DNA of 64,000 nucleotides, taken from NCBI RefSeq assembly GCF_003260995.1, contig NZ_CP030040.1, forward strand, positions 2,961,176-3,025,175, given 5' to 3'. The DNA comes from Acetobacterium sp. KB-1. Its GTDB lineage: Bacteria; Bacillota; Clostridia; Eubacteriales; Eubacteriaceae. The number at the start of each line of letters is the position of its first letter. Position 1 is the first letter of the stretch. The notes under the pieces were generated by a model. That model ran no database searches, was not told the DNA's origin, and worked only from the letters and a program-made list of their open reading frames with translations. The position numbers were made by a program, and so were the translations under genes. Positions 1 through 7,728 of the stretch are shown here, one piece after another.

Positions 1-154
1 TTCTGCCTTAATGGGGGCGCTTTTGTTGCTGGTCTCGGATACCTTTGCCCGAACGATTATTTCCCCCATTATATTGCCAGTGGGAGCAGTGACATCATTT
101 TTAGGGGCACCCCTGTTTTTGTATCTCTTACTTAAAGGAGGTAAACGTCGTTGA
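1..154 (+). CDS. FecCD-type ABC transporter permease, C-terminal end (partial)
   Basis: The first 154 bases carry an open frame without a start. Its translation ends in hydrophobic helices with the motif SDTFART and the stretch [14 protein letters not shown], typical of the last two transmembrane segments of FecCD/BtuC permeases for iron-siderophore, heme or cobalamin uptake. The stop codon (152-154) overlaps the TTG start of the ATPase gene (151) by three bases, so the two are translationally coupled. The gene starts upstream of the window. The family call is firm, the substrate unknown. Confidence 0.85.
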   Translation, partial: SALMGALLLLVSDTFARTIISPIILPVGAVTSFLGAPLFLYLLLKGGKRR

Positions 155-903
155 ATTTACAAGTTGAAGGATTGGCTTTTGATTATCCTTGCCAAAACGT
201 CTTAAAAGGGATCTCTTTTTCCATGAAGCGCGGGGAATGTTTGGCGATACTGGGAACAAATGGCGCCGGGAAATCGACTTTGCTTAAGTGTATTAACAAA
301 ATCTTGAAGCCCCAGGGCGGGAGTGTCTTAATTGATCAGGAAAATATTAAAGCGTTTAAGCAGAGTGAGCTGGCCCAGAGAGTGGCTTATGTTTCTCAGA
401 GTAATCAAAGTACAACCACGACAGTTTTTGATTCGATTCTGATTGGTAGAAAACCTTATATCAAATGGGATGTGGGGAAGAATGATTTAAATATTGTCAA
501 TGAGACCATCAAGATGTTAAATTTGGAAAAATTTGCATTAAAAAATGTCGATGAGTTAAGCGGCGGCGAATATCAGAAGGTGTTAATTGGTCGGGCATTA
601 GCCCAGGAAACTGATGTGCTAATGCTGGATGAGCCAACGAGCAGCTTGGATCTAAAAAATCAATTGGAGGTGCTTCAATTGATCAAAGAAATTGCCTACC
701 TTAAAAATATCACGGCGGTGGTAACTATTCATGATCTGAATCTGGCATTACGCTTTGCCGATCAGTATATTTTACTAAAAGACGGTGTTATCCATGCTGC
801 CGGTGGGAAGGAGGTTATTACCGAAGCAAATATAAAAGAAGTATATGGGGTAGACGTAACGGTTGAGCAAGTCAACAATCGTTCGGTTGTGGTTCCAATA
901 TAA
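151..903 (+). CDS. ABC transporter ATP-binding protein, FecE/BtuD type
   Basis: This 250-residue cytoplasmic ATPase energises uptake of an iron complex or corrinoid together with the permease upstream and the binding protein downstream. Visible motifs are Walker [10 protein letters not shown] (residues 35-43), signature LSGGE (136-140), Walker B LMLDEP with Asp160, and the switch histidine in TIHD. The length is normal for the family. Translation starts at TTG (151), inside the end of the permease gene and preceded by AAAGGAGG, so coupled initiation is likely. An acetogen needs much cobalamin, so BtuD is as plausible as FecE; the sequence alone does not decide. Confidence 0.9.
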   Translation: MNLQVEGLAFDYPCQNVLKGISFSMKRGECLAILGTNGAGKSTLLKCINKILKPQGGSVLIDQENIKAFKQSELAQRVAYVSQSNQSTTTTVFDSILIGRKPYIKWDVGKNDLNIVNETIKMLNLEKFALKNVDELSGGEYQKVLIGRALAQETDVLMLDEPTSSLDLKNQLEVLQLIKEIAYLKNITAVVTIHDLNLALRFADQYILLKDGVIHAAGGKEVITEANIKEVYGVDVTVEQVNNRSVVVPI

Positions 904-921
904 AAGAAGCGAGGAGAAGCG

Positions 922-2016
922 ATGAAAAGAAAACGAATATTAGCTCTGGTGTTGTCGGCGGTGTTGATTTTAATGATGGCGGGCTGTTCTACCGAAGGGG
1001 GGACAACGGCAGATGAAATGATCACGGTTACCGATACCTTGGGTCGGACTGTCGAATTAGCAGGACCAGCGGAAAAAATTGTGGCAACCGGAGTTGGGGC
1101 CTTACGTTTATATACCTATGTTGGTGATGTAAAAAAAATTGTCGGAATTGAAGGCATTGATCAAAAGTCGTCAGTGGGCAAACCTTATGTTATTGCCAAC
1201 CCCAGTTTTACCAGCCTGACCACAATTGGGGCTGGTGGTCCGAATAGTACTCTCGATCCGGAACAGATTCTTAAGGTTGAGCCGGATGTTATCTTTACAA
1301 CCCTGGCCACCGATACTGCGGCAGCAGATGAACTTCAAAACAAAACGGGTATTCCGGTAATTGCTTTGAGCAGTGGTTCTTCGGGATTGTTTGATGATAC
1401 TCTTTATCAGTCGTTGGCAGTTATTGGCCAGGTTATGGGGACCGACGAAAGAGCAACGGAAGTGGTTGATTTTGTAAAAGGTTATGAAGCTGATTTAAAA
1501 AAGCGAACAGAAGGGATCGATGATGGTGCAAAGGTAACCTCCTATGTTGGGGCATTGGGATCTAAAGGCGCCCAGGGAATTGAAAGTACCCGAGCTTTGT
1601 ATCCGCCTTTTGTGGCTGTTGGTGCAATAAACGTTGTGGATCAGACGGGAAAAACCGGTAGTATGATGATTGATAAAGAACAATTGCTGCAATGGAATCC
1701 CAACAAGATATTCATCGATTTTGACGGGATTGAAAAAGTGAAAGCGGATATGTCGACAAATCCGGAATATTATCAAAGTCTCAGCGCTTTTAAAAACAAT
1801 GATGTTGAGATGATTCTACCTTATATTTTATATGGAACAAATGTTGAAGTCGCCATTGCTGATGCTTATTCAATTGGAAAGGTGCTCTATCCAGATCAGT
1901 TCAAGGATGTCGAGCCTGGTGATATTATGGATGAAGTGTCAATGGAATTATTAGGTGCCAAGGTTTATGACCAGATGGTTAAAGATTATGGTGCTTATGG
2001 AAAATTGCCAAAGTAA
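922..2016 (+). CDS. ABC transporter substrate-binding lipoprotein (iron complex/cobalamin family)
   Basis: A 364-residue extracellular lipoprotein that captures the ligand for the preceding permease and ATPase. The N-terminus has a basic start, a hydrophobic segment and a lipobox LMMAGC with lipidated Cys22. The mature part opens with ITVTDTLGRTVELAGPAEKIV, the usual beginning of periplasmic-binding-protein family 2 domains. The gene lies 18 bases after the ATPase gene and has a Shine-Dalgarno GAGGAGAAG. Ligand-specific residues cannot be read by eye. The operon ends here; a terminator just inside the insertion sequence (2091-2147) would now stop transcription. Confidence 0.85.
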   Translation: MKRKRILALVLSAVLILMMAGCSTEGGTTADEMITVTDTLGRTVELAGPAEKIVATGVGALRLYTYVGDVKKIVGIEGIDQKSSVGKPYVIANPSFTSLTTIGAGGPNSTLDPEQILKVEPDVIFTTLATDTAAADELQNKTGIPVIALSSGSSGLFDDTLYQSLAVIGQVMGTDERATEVVDFVKGYEADLKKRTEGIDDGAKVTSYVGALGSKGAQGIESTRALYPPFVAVGAINVVDQTGKTGSMMIDKEQLLQWNPNKIFIDFDGIEKVKADMSTNPEYYQSLSAFKNNDVEMILPYILYGTNVEVAIADAYSIGKVLYPDQFKDVEPGDIMDEVSMELLGAKVYDQMVKDYGAYGKLPK

Positions 2017-2029
2017 ATGATTGTCAAAA

Positions 2030-2057
2030 ATGGCCGGAATGGGGCTGTCGGGAAATG
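2030..2057. repeat. IS left terminal inverted repeat
   Basis: 28 bases beginning ATGGCCGGAATGG, the exact reverse complement of 4088-4115. It marks the downstream end of the element relative to the transposase. Confidence 0.92.
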
Positions 2058-2090
2058 ACGATTTTAGCCCCTGATTAAAAAATTTAACGA

Positions 2091-2147
2091 AACCCGCATG
2101 ATAAAATGGGATAGGCTTATCCGGAATCATGCGGGTTATTGTTTTTT
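2091..2147 (+). terminator. Intrinsic terminator inside left end of the IS
   Basis: A 12-bp stem (AACCCGCATGAT, 2091-2102, pairing with 2126-2137) followed by ATTGTTTTTT. On the plus strand it would stop read-through from the uptake operon into the element. On the minus strand the run after the stem is less T-rich but could end the transposase message. Confidence 0.8.
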
Positions 2148-2212
2148 GCAGAATTGTTTTTATTTTGAGGCAGCACAAAAAGAAAGTCTGACTTTTTGAG
2201 TTAAACTTTTTT

Positions 2213-3961
2213 CTAGGCGGCGTTCTGTTTCTTTTTACCAACGAATTTCTCAATCTCCCGATGGATAAAACGATGATATTTATTAAGATTACGTCCAAAA
2301 ACGTACAGCTGAAATTCCTTTTCAACTTTTTCACGGGAGCGGTAGTTGAAGCGCCTGAAGTTATTATTTTCCTTGATATCACCAAAATGACCTTCGGTCT
2401 GAATGGAACGGATCTGTCGATTAATGATGCCTTTTTCAGAACGAATATTTTCATCCGATTGGGCCTTGAGGTCCTCCCATTTCTGATTAACCTTCATCAC
2501 TTTATTTTTATCCGTATCCTTTATCGGGTCGTAGCGATAGAAGCACTCCGCTTTAAAATGGCATCCGCTGCAGTCGTCACAGGCGTAGACCTCAAATTTT
2601 CGTTCATACCCTTTTGTTATTCCGGTTTCTGTCCGGATATGGGACAAGAGCCGTCCATCGTGACAGCGGTAACAGCGGAGACCACCATGCATTATCACGG
2701 ACATATTGTAATGCTTCCCGATATCGTTATTCCAGGCTTTTGTTTTCATTTTTTCATGAGCCTGCAGCTTGATGTAACTGCTGATATGATTTTCTTTCAG
2801 AAAATCAAGATTTTTTTCGCTGCTGTAGCCACTGTCTGCCGTCACTTCTTCCGGATAGCATCCGAAAGCCTTCCGGTGTCTGTCAAGAACCGGAATCATG
2901 GTATCATAATCAGTACGATCATTGCTTATATAGCTGTGGATAATAAAGTAATTCTCCACGGCGATCTGGACATTATAAGCCGGTTTGAGCTGTCCGTTTC
3001 GCATATGGTCGTCTTTCATTCGCATGAAGGTTGCCTCGAAATCTGTTTTTGAATAGCTGTTGCGATCAGCGCCCATGATTTCAAAATGGTTTTTGTATTT
3101 CATCAGGCGTTCGCCGCAGCTTTCAATGGCTTCGTAAAGTTTCTGAAGCTCGGATTTCCGTTGTCCCTTCAAAACGGTAAACAAAATGTCTTCACCTTTT
3201 GCGATCGTGGTCAGATTTGTCTGTAGCTTCAGCAGTTCAAGGGGTGAGCAGTTTTCAATGGTGATGATGGCCTTGTTCGGAACTTTCTTTTCCCCGTGAA
3301 GTTTACGGTTACGGTTTTTTTCAATGACAGTTTTTACCCGCTCAATGCCTTCGATCACCAGCATCTCTTCTTTGCAAAAACCATATTTGTCGCCATATCC
3401 GCCGGATTTGAGCAATGCATTATAGGACGCATACAGTGTTTTGATCTGATCCAGAAGATTGGCCAGATGATAGTTGATGCTTCCCCGCCAGACAAAGGTA
3501 TAACGGTTGGCATTCGCTTCAATCTTTGTGCCGTCAATAAAAAGGGCTTTCAGGGACACCAATCCTTCTTTCTGCAGTCGACGCATGAACTGACAATGCA
3601 GCCCGGAAAGGATCTCACCAGTCAGACGGTATTTTATGAACTCATAAAATACATCCCGTCCTGGTTTAAGACCACCCGTCAGCCAGATGAAGGCAATATC
3701 GCGTCGACATAATTCTACGATCCGGTCAATTGCCTTAACACCCCGCATGTTGGCATAAACCAGCACTGCGAACAGCATAATCGGATTGTATCCTTTTCTT
3801 CCCTGATGTGAATATTTTTCCAGCAGGCTGGCATAGTTCAAGTCCTCCATAACTTTTTTCAGGGTAAAGACGGGATCGTCGGATGGCAAACCGATCTGAT
3901 ACAGATTGAAATTTATTTTTTGTTGTCCTTTTTCGAAAAATTCTGTATAATAAGTATTCAT
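2213..3961 (-). CDS. IS1182-family transposase (DDE)
   Basis: A 582-residue transposase that cuts and rejoins the element's ends. The N-terminal region (about 1-130) resembles the IS1182 DUF772 domain (SHQGRKGYNPIMLFAVLVYA). The acidic triad can be read in FIDGTKIEANANRYTF (Asp), TADSGYSS (Asp) and EGHFGDIKE (Glu). A Cys-rich insert (CDDCSGCHFKAEC) lies before the last catalytic block. The frame is intact, with no frameshift or premature stop. No Shine-Dalgarno precedes the ATG, and a TATAAT lies only 10 bases upstream, so the message may be nearly leaderless. The dense antisense ORFs over this gene are shadows. Confidence 0.93.
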   Translation of the reverse strand: MNTYYTEFFEKGQQKINFNLYQIGLPSDDPVFTLKKVMEDLNYASLLEKYSHQGRKGYNPIMLFAVLVYANMRGVKAIDRIVELCRRDIAFIWLTGGLKPGRDVFYEFIKYRLTGEILSGLHCQFMRRLQKEGLVSLKALFIDGTKIEANANRYTFVWRGSINYHLANLLDQIKTLYASYNALLKSGGYGDKYGFCKEEMLVIEGIERVKTVIEKNRNRKLHGEKKVPNKAIITIENCSPLELLKLQTNLTTIAKGEDILFTVLKGQRKSELQKLYEAIESCGERLMKYKNHFEIMGADRNSYSKTDFEATFMRMKDDHMRNGQLKPAYNVQIAVENYFIIHSYISNDRTDYDTMIPVLDRHRKAFGCYPEEVTADSGYSSEKNLDFLKENHISSYIKLQAHEKMKTKAWNNDIGKHYNMSVIMHGGLRCYRCHDGRLLSHIRTETGITKGYERKFEVYACDDCSGCHFKAECFYRYDPIKDTDKNKVMKVNQKWEDLKAQSDENIRSEKGIINRQIRSIQTEGHFGDIKENNNFRRFNYRSREKVEKEFQLYVFGRNLNKYHRFIHREIEKFVGKKKQNAA

Positions 3962-3966
3962 GTGTA

Positions 3967-3992
3967 GTTACATTATATTCTGTATATGTAAC
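3967..3992 (-). promoter_or_regulatory. Transposase promoter region with overlapping inverted repeat
   Basis: Minus-strand TATAAT at 3972-3977 lies 10 bases from the transposase ATG. It is embedded in an inverted repeat, GTTACAT (3967-3973) and ATGTAAC (3986-3992). This could be an operator or an RNA hairpin limiting transposase expression. No clear -35 box was found. Confidence 0.4.
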
Positions 3993-4031
3993 GGAGGGAA
4001 GATGGTTTTTTTAACCGTCTTTTTTCTTTGC

Positions 4032-4078
4032 CAAAAAATCAAAAGGGAGTCTGATGTTGTCCATCAAACTCCCTTTTT
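4032..4078 (-). terminator. Intrinsic terminator guarding the transposase from outside transcription
   Basis: Arms AAAAGGGAGT (4041-4050) and ACTCCCTTTT (4069-4078), with inner pairing GATG/CATC, form a strong hairpin. Read on the minus strand it is followed by GATTTTTTGG. It lies upstream of the transposase promoter, so its likely role is to block transcription entering from the yjdF side. Confidence 0.75.
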
Positions 4079-4087
4079 AGCTGAGGC

Positions 4088-4115
4088 CATTTCCCGACAG
4101 CCCCATTCCGGCCAT
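4088..4115. repeat. IS right terminal inverted repeat
   Basis: 28 bases, the exact reverse complement of 2030-2057. The element ends five bases before a TATAAT at 4121-4126 that probably belongs to the yjdF promoter. Confidence 0.92.
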
Positions 4116-4120
4116 CGTGT

Positions 4121-4236
4121 TATAATAACATCATAAGATAAAAACACAGTTCTGGTTGGTAGTCCAGACGCGGTTGATACCGTCAGTAACCTGCCTCCTA
4201 AGGTTGTCCGTTCTTTGTCACACATTCTAGGAGGAA
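4121..4236 (+). ncRNA. Structured 5' leader of yjdF, probable yjdF (azaaromatic) riboswitch
   Basis: After a TATAAT (4121-4126) the leader holds small hairpins in a row: CTGG/CCAG (4152-4166), CGGT/ACCG (about 4171-4182) and AACCT/AGGTT (4188-4205). They are followed by the Shine-Dalgarno CTAGGAGGAA, 7 bases from the ATG. Genes of the yjdF family are commonly preceded by the yjdF riboswitch class, which senses azaaromatic compounds. The position, size and following gene fit. I have not matched the conserved core to the published consensus, so the class is inferred from the gene and the leader architecture. Confidence 0.55.
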
Positions 4237-4242
4237 CTCGAT

Positions 4243-4662
4243 ATGGACAAAGTAACAGTTAAATTGACGGTTTTTTTTGACGCCCCCTTTTGGGTTGGCG
4301 TCTTTGAAAGCACAGATGGTGATAGGCTAAAAGTTGCCAAGGTAACCTTCGGCTCAGAACCCAAAGATGGGGAAATCTATGATTTTCTGCTTAAAAATTA
4401 CGACCAGCTTCAATTTAGCCAGCCGATTACGGATGAAAAAACGCTGGAAAAACGGATCAATCCCAAACGGATGAGGCGGAATATTAATCGGCAAATGGCA
4501 ACAAAAAGCATTGGTACCAAGGCTCAGCAGGCTTTAAAAGAAGAACAGGAAAACAAAAAGATGGCCCGGAAAGCGTTTAATCGGCAGAAAACAGAAGCAG
4601 AACGAAAACAACAATTTGAACTACGGCAGGAAAAGAAAAAGAAGAAACATCGGGGACATTAA
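4243..4662 (+). CDS. yjdF: YjdF family protein (DUF2992)
   Basis: A 139-residue soluble protein. The first 60 residues form a compact beta-rich region (KLTVFFDAPFWVGVFE, then KVTFGSEPKDGEIYDF). The C-terminal half is highly basic and helical (RMRRNINRQMATKSIGTKAQQALKEEQE, then RQEKKKKKHRGH). This layout and the N-terminal motif are characteristic of the YjdF/DUF2992 family, whose biochemical role is not established. It is a single-gene unit with a strong Shine-Dalgarno. The insertion sequence directly upstream may have replaced its -35 region. Confidence 0.85.
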   Translation: MDKVTVKLTVFFDAPFWVGVFESTDGDRLKVAKVTFGSEPKDGEIYDFLLKNYDQLQFSQPITDEKTLEKRINPKRMRRNINRQMATKSIGTKAQQALKEEQENKKMARKAFNRQKTEAERKQQFELRQEKKKKKHRGH

Positions 4663-4784
4663 TCAGGCCCGTGCAGAGCTAAAATAGTTAAAGAATACGC
4701 GTGAGTTTGTGATTAAGTTACGGATAAGTAGTTGAAAATGGTTATAATAAAGGTAAATACATTAACGATTAAGGAGATAAAGAT

Positions 4785-5096
4785 ATGAGTGCAGTAACAA
4801 TTACAAAAGACAATTTTCAGCAAGAGGTAATTAATTCAGATAAACCGGTATTACTCGACTTTTGGGCACCCTGGTGTGGTCCCTGTAAAATGGTGACTCC
4901 CATTATTGATGAAATTGCTGATGAGGTGTTCACTTTAAAGGTCGGAAAAATAAATGTCGATGAACAACAGGAACTGGCCGCTGAATTTAAGGTCATGAGC
5001 ATCCCCACCTTGGCAGTTATCAAAGGCGGTGTGGTGGTGAAAAAATCCGTGGGAGCAAAATCTAAAGCAGATATTCTAGATTTAGTAGCTGAATAG
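4785..5096 (+). CDS. trxA: Thioredoxin
   Basis: A 103-residue cytoplasmic dithiol oxidoreductase. The active site WCGPC has Cys31 and Cys34, the fold-defining cis-proline is in SIPTLAVI, and the length is typical for TrxA. It is preceded by AAGGAG with good spacing and a TATAAT at 4743-4748 without a clear -35, and followed at once by a terminator, so it is a single-gene unit. No thioredoxin reductase lies nearby. Confidence 0.93.
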   Translation: MSAVTITKDNFQQEVINSDKPVLLDFWAPWCGPCKMVTPIIDEIADEVFTLKVGKINVDEQQELAAEFKVMSIPTLAVIKGGVVVKKSVGAKSKADILDLVAE

Positions 5097-5100
5097 CAAT

Positions 5101-5142
5101 AAAAAAAGAGCAGTCACAAAAAAGTGATTGCTCTTTTTTTAT
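5101..5142 (+). terminator. Intrinsic terminator after trxA
   Basis: AAAAAAAGAGCAGTCAC pairs with GTGATTGCTCTTTTTTT around a short A-rich loop, ending in eight T's. It lies directly after the trxA stop codon. Confidence 0.9.
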
Positions 5143-5296
5143 TGCAGCAAGATCGGAACGGCAATGCTATTGGACAGAATTATAAAGATTGAGCGTGGCT
5201 TGTCTGCCATTTGATAGCAAAAAATCGTAACTTAGATCATCGTTACTTGATTTGTTGATAAAATAAGCTATGATAAATGAGAAAGGAGGAGGTTAA

Positions 5297-5746
5297 GTGA
5301 AAATAAAATTGACCCAACAGAAAGAACGAGACGAAATAGAGGTTGAAATAAAATATAGTGAGATGAATAGTGTGGTTAATCATCTGGTGAAGCGACTGGA
5401 AAATGCCAATTACAGTATCTGTGGAGATGAGAATGGTCGGCGCTATAAAATTGCTGTTGACGAAGTTTGTTATATTGAAAGTGTTGATCGAAAAACCTTT
5501 ATCTATTCGACCAACCAGGTTTTTCGAACTGAAAAAAAGCTTTATCAATTGCTGGAGGAATTGAAATATCACGATTTTGTACAGATTAGCAGATCAGTTA
5601 TTGTAAACATCAACGTGCTTGAAAGCATGAAAATGCTGGCGAACAGTAGAATTCAGGTAACCTTGCAAAATGGCGAAAAATTAAATGCTTCCAGGACATA
5701 TATTCCTTATATTAAAAAAGCATTTAGTCGGGAGGAAGAAAGTTGA
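5297..5746 (+). CDS. LytTR-family DNA-binding transcriptional regulator
   Basis: 149 residues with a C-terminal LytTR DNA-binding domain (about 45-145), recognisable from YKIAVDEVCYIESVDRKTFIYS, then LEELKYHDFVQISRSVIVNI and LQNGEKLNASRTY. There is no receiver domain; about 40 residues precede LytTR. The GTG start at 5297 is chosen for the strong AAAGGAGGAGG upstream. Stand-alone LytTR proteins next to DUF3021 membrane proteins are a recurring Firmicute pair, in which the membrane partner is thought to control the regulator. The gene overlaps the next by four bases. Confidence 0.85.
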   Translation: MKIKLTQQKERDEIEVEIKYSEMNSVVNHLVKRLENANYSICGDENGRRYKIAVDEVCYIESVDRKTFIYSTNQVFRTEKKLYQLLEELKYHDFVQISRSVIVNINVLESMKMLANSRIQVTLQNGEKLNASRTYIPYIKKAFSREEES

Positions 5747-6177
5747 AGAATTTTATCAAACAGTGTCTTTTAATTTTTTCACTGATTATCATTATGGCGT
5801 TTTTTGTTCCGGCGCTGGTATCTAACAAATGGGATGATTTCATTGTTATTCTGGAATTCTTACTGGTCACGGTGGTCGCGCGTTTAGGCCTGTTACTGAT
5901 AAACAAATACCTCAATGGACATCGCTATGTAGAAATCGGCTTGGAACTGGTGATGCTGCTAACCGTTGTATTTGCCTTTGGATGGGTGTTTAAATGGTAC
6001 ACACTGGAATATATATGGATTATCCCGGCAATGGTCATTCCTGCTTATCTCATTGGAAATGTATTGGATATTATTAAAATGAGACAGGATGTGGCCTACA
6101 TCAATCAACAAATTCAGTTTAGAAAAAAACGTCTAAACGTTAAAACAGACAGGAATGAAGAAGATGAAGCGAAATAA
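5743..6177 (+). CDS. DUF3021 family membrane protein
   Basis: A 144-residue protein with four predicted transmembrane helices (starting at about residues 7, 30, 65 and 90) and a charged cytoplasmic tail (QFRKKRLNVKTDRNEEDEAK). It starts at TTG in the overlap TTGA with the LytTR gene. DUF3021 proteins usually accompany LytTR regulators and may restrain them; this role is inferred from gene pairing. The next gene begins inside its last codons. Confidence 0.75.
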   Translation: MKNFIKQCLLIFSLIIIMAFFVPALVSNKWDDFIVILEFLLVTVVARLGLLLINKYLNGHRYVEIGLELVMLLTVVFAFGWVFKWYTLEYIWIIPAMVIPAYLIGNVLDIIKMRQDVAYINQQIQFRKKRLNVKTDRNEEDEAK

Positions 6178-7657
6178 ATACGGTTGCTTAAATTTTTGGG
6201 TTGCTTTATGCCTGATATTTTTTTTAATGCCCGGCAGTGTTATGGCCCAAAACGGTAACAAAGTGCAGCAGCAAGAAGATATAAACAAACTGGTAACAGC
6301 GGTGCTGGAAAAATCGAGGATTCCCAGTGCTGCCATTACCGTGATTCGCGGGACCGAAATAGATTACTTGTCGGAAGGGTTTATGGATTACAGCGGCAGT
6401 ATAAAAACAAATGAGCAGTCCTTATTTTTATTGGGATCAACTACAAAAGCCTTTACCGCTTTGGCAATTCTGCTATTGGAAGATCAGGGGAAACTATCGC
6501 TAAGTGATCCGGTTAGCCACTACATTCCATGGTTTACGGCTACCTATCAGGGTGAAACAATCGCACCGGAAGACTTGACCATTGCGGACTGTCTGTATCA
6601 GACCAGTGGCTATACCAATGATGAAAGAAAATATCCCAGCCCAACAGTGGAGATGACCTTAGCGGAAAATATTCGTAATTTGAGTAATCGTGAATTGGCA
6701 CTAGCACCGGGACAGCAGTTTTCTTATGCCAATACAAACTATAACTTACTGGGCCTGATTATTGAAGTTGTATCCAAACAGGATTATCAGCGTTTTATGA
6801 AGGAACAGATTTTACAGCCGATGGGGTTAACGCAGACTGACTGTTATTCGAACCAGATCAAAGAGAATAATGCATTGGTTCCTGGAACCAAGCTATATTT
6901 TGGAAATGCCACTCTATTTGAGACCCCGGCAATAAAAGGCCTTGTTCCGGGCGGATATTTGATATCAAACAGTATTGATATGGGGCGGTGGCTTCAAATA
7001 CAAATGGGGATCATTGAAATATCACCGCAGTTTACCAGAATCATAAAAAAGTCCCACATGGCCAATCCCGCCAGCATTGTCGATGAAAATACTTTCTATG
7101 CCGGGGGCTGGTTTATTGATGCGTTTAACGAAGTCATCTATCACTCGGGTGGGACGCCGAATTATTCGGCGAAAATCACGATGAAACCGAGTGATGGGAT
7201 CGGGGTATGTGTACTGACAAATCTAAACGCGTCAGCCAACACAAACGATTTGGCTGATAATATCCTGCTGATGCTTGAAGATAAAGAAACCACTCCGTAT
7301 CAGCATGATATCTGGTATTTAATCGATGTTATTTTTTCGACGGTTACATTTGTTAGTATACTACTGACGGGGGTGTTAATGGCAAAGCTTTTAATAATCA
7401 ACACTCAGATAAAAAATAACTACCGGAGAAAAACCCTGATCAATCGCAAAAGGTCTTTATGGATTATCATGGCGGGGCTGTGGTTAATAATCTCTGCTGC
7501 AATTATTATTATCCTACCGGTTATTTTTAAGAGTGATTGGCTGTTAATGAGGCTTTGGGCGCCAGTTAGTCTCTATTGTGGGGTCGTGATGCTGAGTATT
7601 TTTTCGCTGTTGTTATTTAGCACAGCTTTGATTAGCGCGAAATACCCCAAAGGATAA
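6164..7657 (+). CDS. Serine hydrolase, beta-lactamase/penicillin-binding-protein-like, membrane anchored
   Basis: A serine beta-lactamase-like protein (class C/AmpH type) with a cleavable signal peptide (LCLIFFLMPGSVMAQ). The catalytic motifs are SxxK in GSTTKAF, YxN in YANTNYN, and HSGG in place of KTG. After about residue 375, three hydrophobic helices fix it in the membrane. Such proteins act on peptidoglycan or other D-amino-acid peptides or esters; the substrate is unknown. The ATG at 6164 is preferred over 6155, because 6155 lies too close to AGGA. The gene overlaps the DUF3021 gene and is probably a target or partner of the LytTR system. Confidence 0.85.
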   Translation: MKRNKYGCLNFWVALCLIFFLMPGSVMAQNGNKVQQQEDINKLVTAVLEKSRIPSAAITVIRGTEIDYLSEGFMDYSGSIKTNEQSLFLLGSTTKAFTALAILLLEDQGKLSLSDPVSHYIPWFTATYQGETIAPEDLTIADCLYQTSGYTNDERKYPSPTVEMTLAENIRNLSNRELALAPGQQFSYANTNYNLLGLIIEVVSKQDYQRFMKEQILQPMGLTQTDCYSNQIKENNALVPGTKLYFGNATLFETPAIKGLVPGGYLISNSIDMGRWLQIQMGIIEISPQFTRIIKKSHMANPASIVDENTFYAGGWFIDAFNEVIYHSGGTPNYSAKITMKPSDGIGVCVLTNLNASANTNDLADNILLMLEDKETTPYQHDIWYLIDVIFSTVTFVSILLTGVLMAKLLIINTQIKNNYRRKTLINRKRSLWIIMAGLWLIISAAIIIILPVIFKSDWLLMRLWAPVSLYCGVVMLSIFSLLLFSTALISAKYPKG

Positions 7658-7728
7658 ATTAAACCATGCTCTGGTCGGGCCGGCTGCTAATGAGATCATT
7701 GTCACTTCGCGGCAAACAGGGCAGTCGG

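Larger units (their letters stand above)
2030..4115 (-). mobile_element. IS1182-family insertion sequence, complete
   Basis: A 2086-bp element bounded by perfect 28-bp terminal inverted repeats (2030-2057 and 4088-4115) and holding one transposase gene on the minus strand. Both ends carry an intrinsic terminator that stops transcription entering from outside (2091-2147 reading right, 4032-4078 reading left). I see no convincing target-site duplication: the left flank ends in TGTCAAAA and the right flank begins CGTGTTAT. The open transposase frame and perfect ends suggest a recent or still active element. It sits between the uptake operon and yjdF. Confidence 0.9.

Noticed and set aside
2261-3712. 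Long plus-strand ORFs over the transposase
   Set aside because: They are antisense to an intact IS1182 transposase, lack ribosome sites and read as low-complexity hydrophobic sequence.
2020-4125. Target-site duplication flanking the IS
   Set aside because: The bases next to the two terminal repeats show no matching direct repeat of four or more.
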